Below, piece after piece: positions 24,916 to 33,526 of a stretch of 38,683 nt of DNA. A program made the position numbers and the translations under genes. The notes beneath the pieces were generated by a model. The model was not told the origin of the DNA, ran no database searches, and saw nothing but the letters and a program-made list of their open reading frames with translations. Source of the DNA: CAZTXD01 sp964617995 (GTDB lineage Bacteria; Actinomycetota; Acidimicrobiia; Spongiisociales; ZC4RG35); the NCBI GenBank assembly GCA_964617995.1, contig CAZTXD010000017.1, forward strand, positions 1 through 38,683. Reading direction: 5' to 3'. How positions within the stretch are numbered: the stretch's first letter is position 1; every line of letters begins with the position of its first letter.

Positions 24916-24945
24916 AGTCTAGGCAAACGAACGTTCGTTTGTAAA
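24916..24945 (-). promoter_or_regulatory. paa operon promoter with TetR-type operator
   Basis: Read on the minus strand this is TTTACA (-35), an 18-nt spacer, then TAGACT (-10), with the paaA ATG 6 nt further. The perfect 18-bp palindrome CAAACGAACGTTCGTTTG occupies 24924-24941. It fills most of the spacer and touches the -35 element, so a bound repressor would block polymerase. The core AACG-N2-CGTT occurs twice in overlapping frames and resembles sites of TetR regulators of acyl-CoA catabolism. Confidence 0.8.
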
Positions 24946-24954
24946 GGAGGCGAT

Positions 24955-25209
24955 TCAGGCGGCTCCCGTTCCCGCCTCCTGGCGGGCCATCGCCCGTATC
25001 CGGGCCCGGGCCGCCACCCGGGCCACCGCGTCCGTTGCCAGACGGCGCAGGGACTCGAGGGGAGTGGAAGGGTGGCCGGCAACGGCATGACGGACGTCGG
25101 GATCGGGATCACCGGCCAGCAGATCGAGCATGTGCGGCGATACATCCAGGCGAGCCACTGCGCTTCGCCGGGCATGGAGCGGTATGCGGTTGAAGTCGAT
25201 CTGTTCCAA
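24955..25209 (-). CDS. Small helical repeat protein, LRV/HEAT-like
   Basis: The 84-residue protein consists of short helical repeats, for example HARRSAVARLDVSPHMLDLL, DPDVRHAVAGHPSTPLESL and RVAARARIRAM. The spacing resembles leucine-rich variant or HEAT-type repeats. It has no Cys, so it lacks the 4Fe-4S cluster of some LRV proteins. The start is TTG, strongly supported by AGGAGG 7 nt upstream. Its stop lies 10 nt from the paaA promoter region, on the same strand, so read-through into paa is possible. No function can be assigned. Confidence 0.65.
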   Translation of the reverse strand: MEQIDFNRIPLHARRSAVARLDVSPHMLDLLAGDPDPDVRHAVAGHPSTPLESLRRLATDAVARVAARARIRAMARQEAGTGAA

Positions 25210-25316
25210 GACGGATCCTCCTGGGAGTCTGACGTCAGCCGTCCCCGGAAAGTTCCCGGGTGAGAGCCCGAACGTGGTGGCGGGGCGACGGGGTTCATCT
25301 CGTCACGGCCGGCCCG

Positions 25317-25322
25317 TATGCT
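25317..25322 (+). promoter_or_regulatory. Leaderless -10 element of the helicase gene
   Basis: TATGCT ends 8 nt before the GTG start at 25331. An in-frame GTG at 25325 is too close to be the first codon of a leaderless message. Confidence 0.5.
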
Positions 25323-25330
25323 CGGTGCCC

Positions 25331-28129
25331 GTGGCTGAACCGATTGCATTCCCCGGCCCCGACGCCTTGGGGCGCGGGCTGGTCGTCACACCCGAAGATC
25401 CTTTCCCCGAGCCGGCCGCCCGCTGGCCACGCCTGACGATCGACCGGTCGGTGATGGCCGATCCGCGGCCTGCCCTCGAGTCACTCGACGGGTGGTGGAG
25501 AACCCGGACACCGTCCCTCGTGGTGCTGGCCGTGCCCTTCGCCGAGCTGAAGGCGCCCGAGCACGACGATAGGGCCCCTCACAGCCTGGCACCCGACTTC
25601 GAGTTCTCGCGGGAGCGTCTCCACTTCCTCATCTGGATCAACCGCTACGACGGCCGGGGGGGCGACCTTCGGTGGTATCACGGCGAGCGCGCCAGGTCCG
25701 TGGGCGCGGCCCCGGCCCACCCATCCGGCGGCGACGTGGTGGTGGACGACGTGCCGGTTTGGGTGGACGGTGGCCCGCGGGGGCCGACCGGGGGCCTGGA
25801 TGTGGTCCACGTGGAGACCGTGTGGGCAGGGAAACTGGCTCCCGATCGTCCCGCAGGGCCCCCGCCGGGGCTGGCCATCGACCAGGAGGCGGCCGTGGTC
25901 CATCCCTCCGGGCCCGCCCGGATCATCGCCCCGGCCGGGTCAGGCAAGACCCGGGTGCTCACCGAGCGGATACACCACCTCATCGACGGCCGGGGATGGA
26001 ACACCGACGCCGTCACCGCCCTCGCCTACAACCGGCGCGCCGCCGAGGAGATGACGTCGCGTCTGGGCCCCGAGCCTCATGTGCGCACACTGCATGCCTT
26101 CGGATACGAGATCGTGGGGCGGGCCCGAGGAGGGAGGCCCCGCCTGCTGGCGGAGAGGGAGGTACGGCGCATACTCGATCGTCTCGCTCCTATCCGGCCC
26201 CGGGCCAACGAGGACGTCCACGCCCCTTACCTGGAGGCCCTGGCCGAGGTGCGGATGGCCCTCCGCTCCCCCGACGACGTGGAAGCCGACCGCGATGATG
26301 TGCCCGGCCTGTCCGAGCTGTTCGATCCCTACCGGGAGGAACTGCGACGGCAGGGGGCGATGGACCACGACGAGCAGATCTACGGGGCGGTGGAGGCACT
26401 CCTCTCCGACCCCGGCCTGCGCTCCTGGGCCCAGGCGCGTTGCCGCCACCTGCTCGTCGACGAGTTCCAGGACCTCACCCCCGCCCACCTGCTGATGGTG
26501 CGCCTGGTGGCTGCTCCCGGCTACGACGTCTTCGGGGTGGGTGACGACGATCAGGTCATATACGGGTACGCCGGGGCAACCCCCGAGTTCCTCCTCGACT
26601 ACCACCGCTACTTCCCCGGCGCCGCTCACCATCAGCTCGAGGTCAACTACCGCTGCCCCGCCCCCGTCGTCCTGGCCGCCACCACCCTCCTGGGCCACAA
26701 TCTCCGCCGGGTTCCCAAGGAGATCCGTGCTTCCTCCACGGCCTCCGGTGGCCTCGACGAGTCCGCTGCGGCCGAAGCCGACATGGGGCGCCAGCTCGTG
26801 GCGGTGGTCTCCGAGCTCATCGAGAGCTCCGGTCCGGAAGCGGTCACCGTCCTCGCCCGCGTCAACGTCGGCCTCCTGGTCCCCCAGATCACCCTGGCGG
26901 AAGCGGGGATACCCGTGCCTGGGCCGCTCGACGGGACCCTGCTGTCGCGCTCGGGTGTCCGCACCGCCCTCGCCTGGCTCCGTCTCGCCTCATCGGCCGC
27001 CACGGACGGCCCCCTGGCCGGGACCGATCTGACCGAGGCCACCCGACGCCCTCCCCGGGGTTTGTCACCGGGTGTGCGTAACGCCCTCGGCAACGGCACC
27101 TGGACCCTCGACCGGCTGGCGTCGTTCGCCGGCGGATCCACCGACGATCGGACCCGGAGCCGACTCGGCGGCCTGGTGGACGATATCGTCCAGCTCGCCG
27201 CCCTCGTGCAGGACGGTGAATCGGCAGCCCGTCAGCTCGCGGCCGTGCGAGACAAGCTGGGTCTCGGCGAGGTTCTCGACCGGCTCGACAATTCCCGCGC
27301 CACCCCCACCGGAGGCCACACCGACGATCTCGACGCCCTGATCATGCTCGCCCATACCCATCCCGAGGTGGAGGCCTTCGAGCCGTGGCTGCGGTCCAGC
27401 CTGGAACGCAGCCCGTCCGCCGGGCCATCGGTCAACCTGTCGACCGTGCACCGCGTGAAAGGACTCGAGTGGCCGCATGTCGTGGTGTGGGACGCCAGCA
27501 TCGGTCTGATGCCCCATCGCCTGGCGTCCGACATCGAGGAGGAACGCCGGATCTTCCACGTCGCTGTCACGCGCTGTTCGGAGTCGGTGACAGTGCTGTC
27601 CCGGGCCGGGTCCGTATCGCCTTTCGTATCCCAGCTGCATCGCCCGGCGCCGGCTCCGCTGCCCCCCTCCACCCCGGAGATCGAGGCGGAGGTGGGGTTG
27701 AAGCTGGGGTGGCAGGGATTCGACGCCGAGATCGTCGCCGTGGAGGACGGATTCGCCCTGGTGACGGTAGGGACGTCCTCGCGGGTCCGGGTTCCCTTCG
27801 GCGAGACGGTGAGAGCCGAGGGACGGCGTCTGGTCCTCCGGGCGCCACCCGGACCGCCGCCGGATGCGGACCTGCTCGAGCGCTTGAAGGACTGGCGGAG
27901 GGAGAGAGCAGCCACCGACGGGGTGCCGCCCTATGTGATCGCCCATGACGCCCATCTCGCCTCGATAGCGGCCCGCCGCCCCGCCAGCCGCGTCGATCTG
28001 GCCCGTTGTGACGGCGTCGGCCCGGCTCGTCTCGACCGTTACGGCGACGAGATCCTGTCGGTGATCGGGGGATCCGGTGGGTCAGGGGGAGAGAGGGACG
28101 GAGACCGGAGATCGAGCACCGAGGGCTGA
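25331..28129 (+). CDS. UvrD/PcrA-type superfamily 1 helicase with HRDC domain
   Basis: The 932-residue protein is a 3'-5' superfamily 1 helicase. Motif I is APAGSGKTRVL with Lys206, motif II is LLVDEFQDLTP (Glu378), motif III GVGDDDQVIYGYAGATP, motif IV NYRCP, motif V TVHRVKGLEWPHVVVWD and motif VI IFHVAVTR. The last 65 residues look like an HRDC domain ending CDGVGPARLDRYGDEILSVI, as in mycobacterial UvrD2. The tetracysteine motif of UvrD2 is absent. About 190 residues precede motif I; this extension holds FLIWINRYDGRGGDLRWYHG and is not part of standard UvrD. A role in repair or replication restart is inferred. The gene is convergent with surE. Confidence 0.88.
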   Translation: MAEPIAFPGPDALGRGLVVTPEDPFPEPAARWPRLTIDRSVMADPRPALESLDGWWRTRTPSLVVLAVPFAELKAPEHDDRAPHSLAPDFEFSRERLHFLIWINRYDGRGGDLRWYHGERARSVGAAPAHPSGGDVVVDDVPVWVDGGPRGPTGGLDVVHVETVWAGKLAPDRPAGPPPGLAIDQEAAVVHPSGPARIIAPAGSGKTRVLTERIHHLIDGRGWNTDAVTALAYNRRAAEEMTSRLGPEPHVRTLHAFGYEIVGRARGGRPRLLAEREVRRILDRLAPIRPRANEDVHAPYLEALAEVRMALRSPDDVEADRDDVPGLSELFDPYREELRRQGAMDHDEQIYGAVEALLSDPGLRSWAQARCRHLLVDEFQDLTPAHLLMVRLVAAPGYDVFGVGDDDQVIYGYAGATPEFLLDYHRYFPGAAHHQLEVNYRCPAPVVLAATTLLGHNLRRVPKEIRASSTASGGLDESAAAEADMGRQLVAVVSELIESSGPEAVTVLARVNVGLLVPQITLAEAGIPVPGPLDGTLLSRSGVRTALAWLRLASSAATDGPLAGTDLTEATRRPPRGLSPGVRNALGNGTWTLDRLASFAGGSTDDRTRSRLGGLVDDIVQLAALVQDGESAARQLAAVRDKLGLGEVLDRLDNSRATPTGGHTDDLDALIMLAHTHPEVEAFEPWLRSSLERSPSAGPSVNLSTVHRVKGLEWPHVVVWDASIGLMPHRLASDIEEERRIFHVAVTRCSESVTVLSRAGSVSPFVSQLHRPAPAPLPPSTPEIEAEVGLKLGWQGFDAEIVAVEDGFALVTVGTSSRVRVPFGETVRAEGRRLVLRAPPGPPPDADLLERLKDWRRERAATDGVPPYVIAHDAHLASIAARRPASRVDLARCDGVGPARLDRYGDEILSVIGGSGGSGGERDGDRRSSTEG

Positions 28130-28139
28130 CGACCCGATT

Positions 28140-28928
28140 TCAGCGCCTCTCGATCCGTTCTCGGATCGGCCCTGGAACCGACGCCGCCTCCGGCATTCGG
28201 ATGGGCGTGATCGAGATGGCTCCATCGTGGGCGGCGTCGATGTCGCTTCCCTCCACCGGGTCGATGTGGGTGATGCCGCCGCCGTAGGCGTGCACGTAGA
28301 CGCCCTCCGCCTCCGGGGTGAACAACCGGTCGTATCCGACCCGGGCGATGGTCGTCAGACGCCGCTCGGTTGTGTCGGTGGCGTCGTAGGGAAGATTGAC
28401 GGAGATCACATCGGCGTGGGCATGGAGCCCGGCCGTCTCCGTCGCCCGAACCAGGCCGACGGTCAGCCTCGCCAGGCGTCTCCACGCATCGATCGAGTCC
28501 GGAGCCATGGCTCGGGAGCGCCATTCATGCCAGTCGCTCATCGTCCCGGTCGACACGGCCACCGAGGGGATACCGGCGATCCACGCCTCCACCGCCGCTC
28601 CCACAGTACCCGAGGACATCAGGAAGCCGGCTCCGTGGTTGTAGCCGAGGTTGATGCCGGACACGACGAGGTCGGGCGTCCACCCGAAGGCATGGATCCC
28701 CAATTGGACGGCGTCGGCCGGATAACCCGATACGGCATGTATCAGCACTCCCCCGCGTTCGTCCACGGATACTCGCACCGGGTCGAAGCGGGTGATCGCC
28801 TTGGCCACCCAGGAACGCTCCCTGTCCGGAACAACCACCTTCACCTCACCCAGGTCCGTCATCGCCTCGGCCAGCGCCACGAGACCGGGCGCGTCGATCC
28901 CGTCGTCGTTCGTCACCAGGATCCGCAT
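28140..28928 (-). CDS. surE: 5'-nucleotidase SurE
   Basis: SurE is a metal-dependent phosphatase acting on nucleoside monophosphates and polyphosphate, linked to stationary-phase survival. The 262-residue protein starts MRILVTNDDGIDAPGLVALA with the metal-binding Asp pair. It has the SGINLGYNHGAGFLMSSGTV motif, then AAVEAWIAGIPSVAVS, all typical of SurE. The ATG overlaps the hydrolase stop (TGATG). The longer open frame upstream is antisense or out of frame with that gene. Substrate range cannot be judged from sequence. Confidence 0.93.
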   Translation of the reverse strand: MRILVTNDDGIDAPGLVALAEAMTDLGEVKVVVPDRERSWVAKAITRFDPVRVSVDERGGVLIHAVSGYPADAVQLGIHAFGWTPDLVVSGINLGYNHGAGFLMSSGTVGAAVEAWIAGIPSVAVSTGTMSDWHEWRSRAMAPDSIDAWRRLARLTVGLVRATETAGLHAHADVISVNLPYDATDTTERRLTTIARVGYDRLFTPEAEGVYVHAYGGGITHIDPVEGSDIDAAHDGAISITPIRMPEAASVPGPIRERIERR

Positions 28929-29818
28929 CACGCCGCCGCCGTCGATGTGGCCCAGCCCTCCACCACCGATCCGAACGTGGCGGGCACCTCCAGCATCGCC
29001 ACATGACCGACATTCTCGAGGACCTCCAGCCGCCAGTCGGGGCGGAGGGCAGCCAGCCGGCTGCTCGACTGGTACCTGACGAGGCGATCCTCCTTGCCGT
29101 GCACGATGAGGGTCGGGCATCTCACGGCGGCGACCCGGCGGTCGTACGCGGCCCGGCGAGCCACCTGGAGCACCACCGAACGGGCCGCCGCGATGAACGC
29201 GGAGTCGACGCCGGGCATCCGGGCTCGCCTCTCGGCCAACTCGACGTGGAGGGCGAACACCTCGGGAGTGATTCGCGTCGGCCGGGCAACGCAGAGCTCG
29301 AGGATCCAACGGGTGACCAGGGCCGGGTCGACGAGTGTGCGACGACCGGCGACGAGGATGCGAGCGAGACCCGGGATGGCGTAACCGACGAACAGAGCCT
29401 CTACGACCGGGTCGACCGGAGTCCCTCGCACCAGCGGGCTGGCCGGGGAGACCAGTATCAGACGCTCCACCGTGGCGGGAGCCTCGGCCGCCTGGAACAG
29501 CGCCACCGCCCCTCCCATCGAATTGGCGACGAGGGTCACCGGCCCCCCCAGGCTCCGTAGGTAGCCGTCGAGTACCCGCCGGCTGGCGGTGACCCCCGAC
29601 GACCTGCCCGCCGGAGGGGTGAGGCCGAAGCCGGGTAGATCGACTGCCGTCACCCATCCCAGCCGGCGGAGATCGGCTGCCGCCGCCACCCAATTGGCAT
29701 GCGAGCCTCCCAGGCCGTGAACACATACCACCGGGCTTCCGGTGCCACCGAAGTCGGCGACGTGGACCGGGCCGAACCCATGGTCGACATAGCGGGAGAG
29801 GAATGGCTCCAGGGTCAT
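28928..29818 (-). CDS. Alpha/beta hydrolase
   Basis: This 296-residue alpha/beta-hydrolase has the oxyanion motif VVCVHGLGGSHANWVAAA. The nucleophile elbow is VANSMGGAVALF, with the serine in a slightly unusual N-S-M-G-G setting. The acid is the Asp in VHGKEDRLVRYQ and the catalytic His is in VLENVGHVAMLEVP. Substrate is unknown; the family covers esterases, lipases and C-C hydrolases. It is the first gene of a pair with surE and is preceded by a leaderless-type promoter. Confidence 0.87.
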   Translation of the reverse strand: MTLEPFLSRYVDHGFGPVHVADFGGTGSPVVCVHGLGGSHANWVAAAADLRRLGWVTAVDLPGFGLTPPAGRSSGVTASRRVLDGYLRSLGGPVTLVANSMGGAVALFQAAEAPATVERLILVSPASPLVRGTPVDPVVEALFVGYAIPGLARILVAGRRTLVDPALVTRWILELCVARPTRITPEVFALHVELAERRARMPGVDSAFIAAARSVVLQVARRAAYDRRVAAVRCPTLIVHGKEDRLVRYQSSSRLAALRPDWRLEVLENVGHVAMLEVPATFGSVVEGWATSTAAA

Positions 29819-29826
29819 GTGCGGCC

Positions 29827-29832
29827 AGGGTA
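29827..29832 (-). promoter_or_regulatory. Leaderless -10 element of the hydrolase-surE operon
   Basis: The minus strand reads TACCCT, 8 nt before the hydrolase ATG. Confidence 0.5.
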
Positions 29833-29891
29833 GGCTCGCCGAACCCGGGCGGTGCCACGGGGTTTGACGCGAAATCCCGGGGTGAACGTCC

Positions 29892-29897
29892 TACCCT
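29892..29897 (+). promoter_or_regulatory. Leaderless -10 element of the 90-residue protein gene
   Basis: TACCCT ends 6 nt before the GTG at 29904. TTGACG at 29864-29869 is too far away (22 nt) to be a normal -35. Confidence 0.45.
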
Positions 29898-29903
29898 GGC
29901 GGC

Positions 29904-30176
29904 GTGGCGAGCGACCGTGAGATACTCGAGATCGCTTCCGAGAGGCTGCGGAGGGCGATGGAACGCGAGACCGGCACCAGCCTCGATGCCGACGAGGTGC
30001 GGGTGCTCGGCCGGTTGCTGTATGCCATTTCGTCCGCGGTCCTGGGTACCGCCGCCGGCCGCGAGGCCTGCGCGGTCTGCGGACAAGCGGAGCACCGGCC
30101 TCAGGCGATCGGCTCGTACCCCCGCCATGCCTACGAGCGGGCATTCCTGGTCCCTCTCGCCCCGACGGCTGAATGA
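29904..30176 (+). CDS. Small protein of unknown function
   Basis: The 90-residue protein is mostly helical and charged at its N-terminus (REILEIASERLRRAMERETG). It has one CxxC pair (ACAVCGQAEHRP) that could bind a metal if it dimerises. The stop overlaps the start of the DUF402 gene (ATGA), so the two are co-translated and may act together. I do not recognise a family. Confidence 0.65.
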   Translation: MASDREILEIASERLRRAMERETGTSLDADEVRVLGRLLYAISSAVLGTAAGREACAVCGQAEHRPQAIGSYPRHAYERAFLVPLAPTAE

Positions 30177-30676
30177 CCGTCACGGTCCAGTACTTCAAGT
30201 ATCCCCGCACCCTCCACTGGCGACACGATCTCGTACATCTGGGTGAAGACGCTCACGGAGTGTGGCTGGGGGCGGCGCCGGGAACCGTCGTGCAGAAGGG
30301 CTACGAATCCCCCGTGACGATGGACGGGCCCTTCGTCCAGCTCATCCCTCCCGCCCAATGGTGGACGGCGATCTTCAACGACCCCGCCCATCCCCGGATA
30401 GCGGTGTACGTGGACATCGTCACCGTTCCGCAGTGGGTGACGTCCGGCCGCGTCGAGATGATCGATCTCGATCTCGACGTGATCCGGACGAACGACGGCA
30501 CCGTCTACGTCGACGACGAGGACGAGTTCGAGGAGCACCGGGTGAGCCTCGACTACCCGGCCCACATGGCAGATTCCGCCCGGGCCGCCGCCGCCCGGCT
30601 GGTCCTGGCTGTCGAAGGGGGCGACCCGCCCTTCGACGGCACCGCCGAGCGTTGGCTGCGAAAGGTCATCGGCTGA
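30173..30676 (+). CDS. DUF402 family protein, probable nucleoside polyphosphate phosphatase
   Basis: The 167-residue protein has the DUF402 core: IAVYVDIVTVPQWV, a DLDLDVIRTNDGTVYVDDED acidic block and FEEHRVSLDYP. These Asp/Glu residues bind divalent metals in characterised members, which are nucleoside di- and triphosphatases (Ntdp) or the related FomD. Assignment to a phosphatase is by family only. It overlaps the small upstream gene by 4 nt and is convergent with the ABC-F gene. Confidence 0.8.
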   Translation: MTVTVQYFKYPRTLHWRHDLVHLGEDAHGVWLGAAPGTVVQKGYESPVTMDGPFVQLIPPAQWWTAIFNDPAHPRIAVYVDIVTVPQWVTSGRVEMIDLDLDVIRTNDGTVYVDDEDEFEEHRVSLDYPAHMADSARAAAARLVLAVEGGDPPFDGTAERWLRKVIG

Positions 30677-30687
30677 GCCTTCCGGAT

Positions 30688-32286
<1,599 letters not shown>

Positions 32287-32292
32287 CACCCC

Positions 32293-32298
32293 AGATTA
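32293..32298 (-). promoter_or_regulatory. Leaderless -10 element of the ABC-F gene
   Basis: The minus strand reads TAATCT, 6 nt before GTG 32286. Confidence 0.5.
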
Positions 32299-32334
32299 CG
32301 GTCGCAGGGCCCTCGTCGGCGAGGCCATTACCGC

Positions 32335-32383
32335 GTCGAAGGTGCACTCGCCATCCGAGTCGGATGTCGGTTGCACCCTCGAC
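32335..32383. repeat. 49-nt hairpin repeat R1
   Basis: Arm GTCGAAGGTGCA pairs with TGCACCCTCGAC with one mismatch in 12. The inner stem is CATCC/GGATG with loop GAGTC, and 5-nt unpaired stretches separate the stems on each side. Its orientation relative to R2-R4 is ambiguous because the element is nearly palindromic. Confidence 0.85.
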
Positions 32384-32394
32384 ACCTCCGGGGA

Positions 32395-32443
32395 AACGAG
32401 GGCGCGATAAGCATCCATGGTGGATGACAGATGCACGGTCGTT
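32395..32443. repeat. 49-nt hairpin repeat R2, left arm decayed
   Basis: The inner stem CATCC/GGATG has loop ATGGT. The right arm is TGCACGGTCGTT, but the left arm AACGAGGGCGCG matches its complement at only 8 of 12 positions. The loop holds an ATG in frame with the nuclease gene. The right arm also overlaps a separate hairpin at 32437-32456. Confidence 0.8.
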
Positions 32444-32456
32444 CCGGGGAACGACC
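32437..32456. repeat. Perfect 8-bp hairpin overlapping R2
   Basis: GGTCGTTC and GAACGACC form a perfect stem with a CGGG loop. The 5' side is shared with the R2 right arm, so the two structures exclude each other. It lies 38 nt upstream of the nuclease start codon. Confidence 0.75.
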
Positions 32457-32482
32457 CCCTTCCAACCCACCGCCGCGTTTGG

Positions 32483-32488
32483 CATTGT
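32483..32488 (+). promoter_or_regulatory. Possible leaderless -10 element of the nuclease gene
   Basis: CATTGT departs from TAnnnT only at the first base and ends 6 nt before the GTG at 32495. Confidence 0.35.
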
Positions 32489-32494
32489 CGCAGA

Positions 32495-33418
32495 GTGCGC
32501 CCCGACAGGCTCGTCGACGAGTACGCCTCCCGCCAGTACGGAGCCTTCTCCCTGTACCAAGCCCGCCGGGCAGGCATGAGCGACACGATGATCCAGCGTC
32601 GATTGGAGTCCGGGGCGTGGCTGCGAGTGGTACCCCGTGTTTACGTGTTGGCGTCATCGCCTCCGAGGTGGGAGCGGCAGATCGCAGTCGCCTTGCTGAG
32701 CCGGCACGCGGCGATCGTGTCGGGGCACACCGCCGCCGTCCTCCACGGTTACGAGGGATTCCGTCCGGGAAGGCCCGAGATCATGGTCCCGGAAGGGGCC
32801 AACGTCCGGTCGCCCATCGCTCGTGTGACACGGAGCCGATGGTTCCACGACATCGCCCTCACCCGGGTCGCCGGTTTCCGGGTGGCCACCGAAGCCGAGA
32901 CGTTGCTGGTCCTGTCCGGGCGCCTACCCGTTGATCGTCTCGAGGTGCTGCTCGACGATCGCCTGACGGCTCACGCCGTTGCCGTCGATGATTTCGAGCC
33001 GATTCGCCGACGTGTTTCCGGAGGTCGGGTGAGGGGCTCCGGCCGCCTCTTCCCACTGCTGGACGAACGCGCCGTCGATGCGTGGGAACCATCGGGAAAC
33101 GAGCTGGAGCGCTACCTCGACCGCCTCACGGAGGATCCGCGTATCCCACCCACGTCGCGTCAGCACCGGTTCCGCTTCACGGAAAGGGAAGCTGTTGTGG
33201 ATCGGTTCATACCCGCTTGGCGGCTGATCCTGGAGGCAGACGGGCGTCGCTGGCACACCCGGCGGGCCGACTTCGAACGGGACCGCGCCCGGGACAACGC
33301 CGCGGCCGCGCAGGGCCTGGCGGTGCTTCGGTTCACGTGGCGCATGCTGACCGAGGACCTGGACGGGTGCAGGCGAACCCTGCTGGAAACGGGTGTCGCT
33401 CGCGCTCGCATCGCCTGA
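32495..33418 (+). CDS. AbiEi-type winged-helix protein fused to DUF559/Vsr-like nuclease
   Basis: The 307-residue protein starts with an AbiEi antitoxin-like winged helix (YGAFSLYQARRAGMSDTMIQ, then RRLESGAWLRVVPRVYVL). The AbiEi-like middle has AIVSGHTAAVLHGYEGF. The C-terminal domain is a DUF559/Vsr-like PD-(D/E)xK nuclease, with Asp236 in AVVDRFIPAWRL, Glu247 and Asp249 in LILEADGRRWH, then FERDRARDN and LAVLRFTWRMLTED. No AbiEii toxin is adjacent, so this is not a standard type IV toxin-antitoxin pair. Related genes are common and multicopy in actinobacteria, with unknown role. GTG 32495 is chosen by its promoter spacing; ATG 32417 in R2 is an in-frame alternative. Its codon use looks like its neighbours'. 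Confidence 0.85.
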   Translation: MRPDRLVDEYASRQYGAFSLYQARRAGMSDTMIQRRLESGAWLRVVPRVYVLASSPPRWERQIAVALLSRHAAIVSGHTAAVLHGYEGFRPGRPEIMVPEGANVRSPIARVTRSRWFHDIALTRVAGFRVATEAETLLVLSGRLPVDRLEVLLDDRLTAHAVAVDDFEPIRRRVSGGRVRGSGRLFPLLDERAVDAWEPSGNELERYLDRLTEDPRIPPTSRQHRFRFTEREAVVDRFIPAWRLILEADGRRWHTRRADFERDRARDNAAAAQGLAVLRFTWRMLTEDLDGCRRTLLETGVARARIA

Positions 33419-33465
33419 CCAGGGTGCAGCCACCATCCCATGAGGATGCTCCGTGCACGGCCGTT
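33417..33465. repeat. 49-nt hairpin repeat R3
   Basis: The plan matches R1, with inner stem CATCC/GGATG and loop CATGA. GGTGCA opens the inner half of the left arm and TGCAC begins the right arm; the outer arm bases pair poorly. It starts within the nuclease stop codon. Confidence 0.83.
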
Positions 33466-33476
33466 ATAGCCCATAG

Positions 33477-33525
33477 GACGAGCGTGCAGACGCCATCCAT
33501 GACGGATGACCGGTGCACGCTCGTT
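33477..33525. repeat. 49-nt hairpin repeat R4, possible terminator
   Basis: This is the best-preserved copy. GACGAGCGTGCA pairs with TGCACGCTCGTT at 11 of 12 positions, with inner stem CATCC/GGATG and loop ATGAC. Four T residues (33524-33527) overlap and follow the stem, so on the plus strand it could also end transcription of the nuclease gene. Its end is 1 nt from the stop of the convergent gene. Confidence 0.85.
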
Positions 33526-33526
33526 T

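Larger units (their letters stand above)
32335..33525 (+). mobile_element. Putative selfish unit: nuclease gene bracketed by paired hairpin repeats
   Basis: Two structured 49-nt repeats precede the AbiEi/DUF559 nuclease gene and two follow it. In both pairs the second repeat starts exactly 60 nt after the first. R3 begins inside the gene's stop codon. Structured repeats bracketing a DNA-processing enzyme recall REP/RAYT units. No target-site duplication or transposase is seen, so mobility is inference. Confidence 0.4.

Noticed and set aside
29864..29897. TTGACG and TACCCT as a standard sigma-70 promoter for the 90-residue gene
   Set aside because: The spacer is 22 nt, too long for a normal promoter; only the -10 element is retained.
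32495..33418. A complete type IV AbiE toxin-antitoxin system
   Set aside because: Only the AbiEi-like winged helix is present; no AbiEii nucleotidyltransferase gene flanks it, and the C-terminus is a DUF559 nuclease.
32335..33525. A CRISPR-like array, suggested by the 60-nt period
   Set aside because: Only two copies on each side, repeats longer than usual, spacers of 11 nt, repeats themselves palindromic, and no cas gene nearby.
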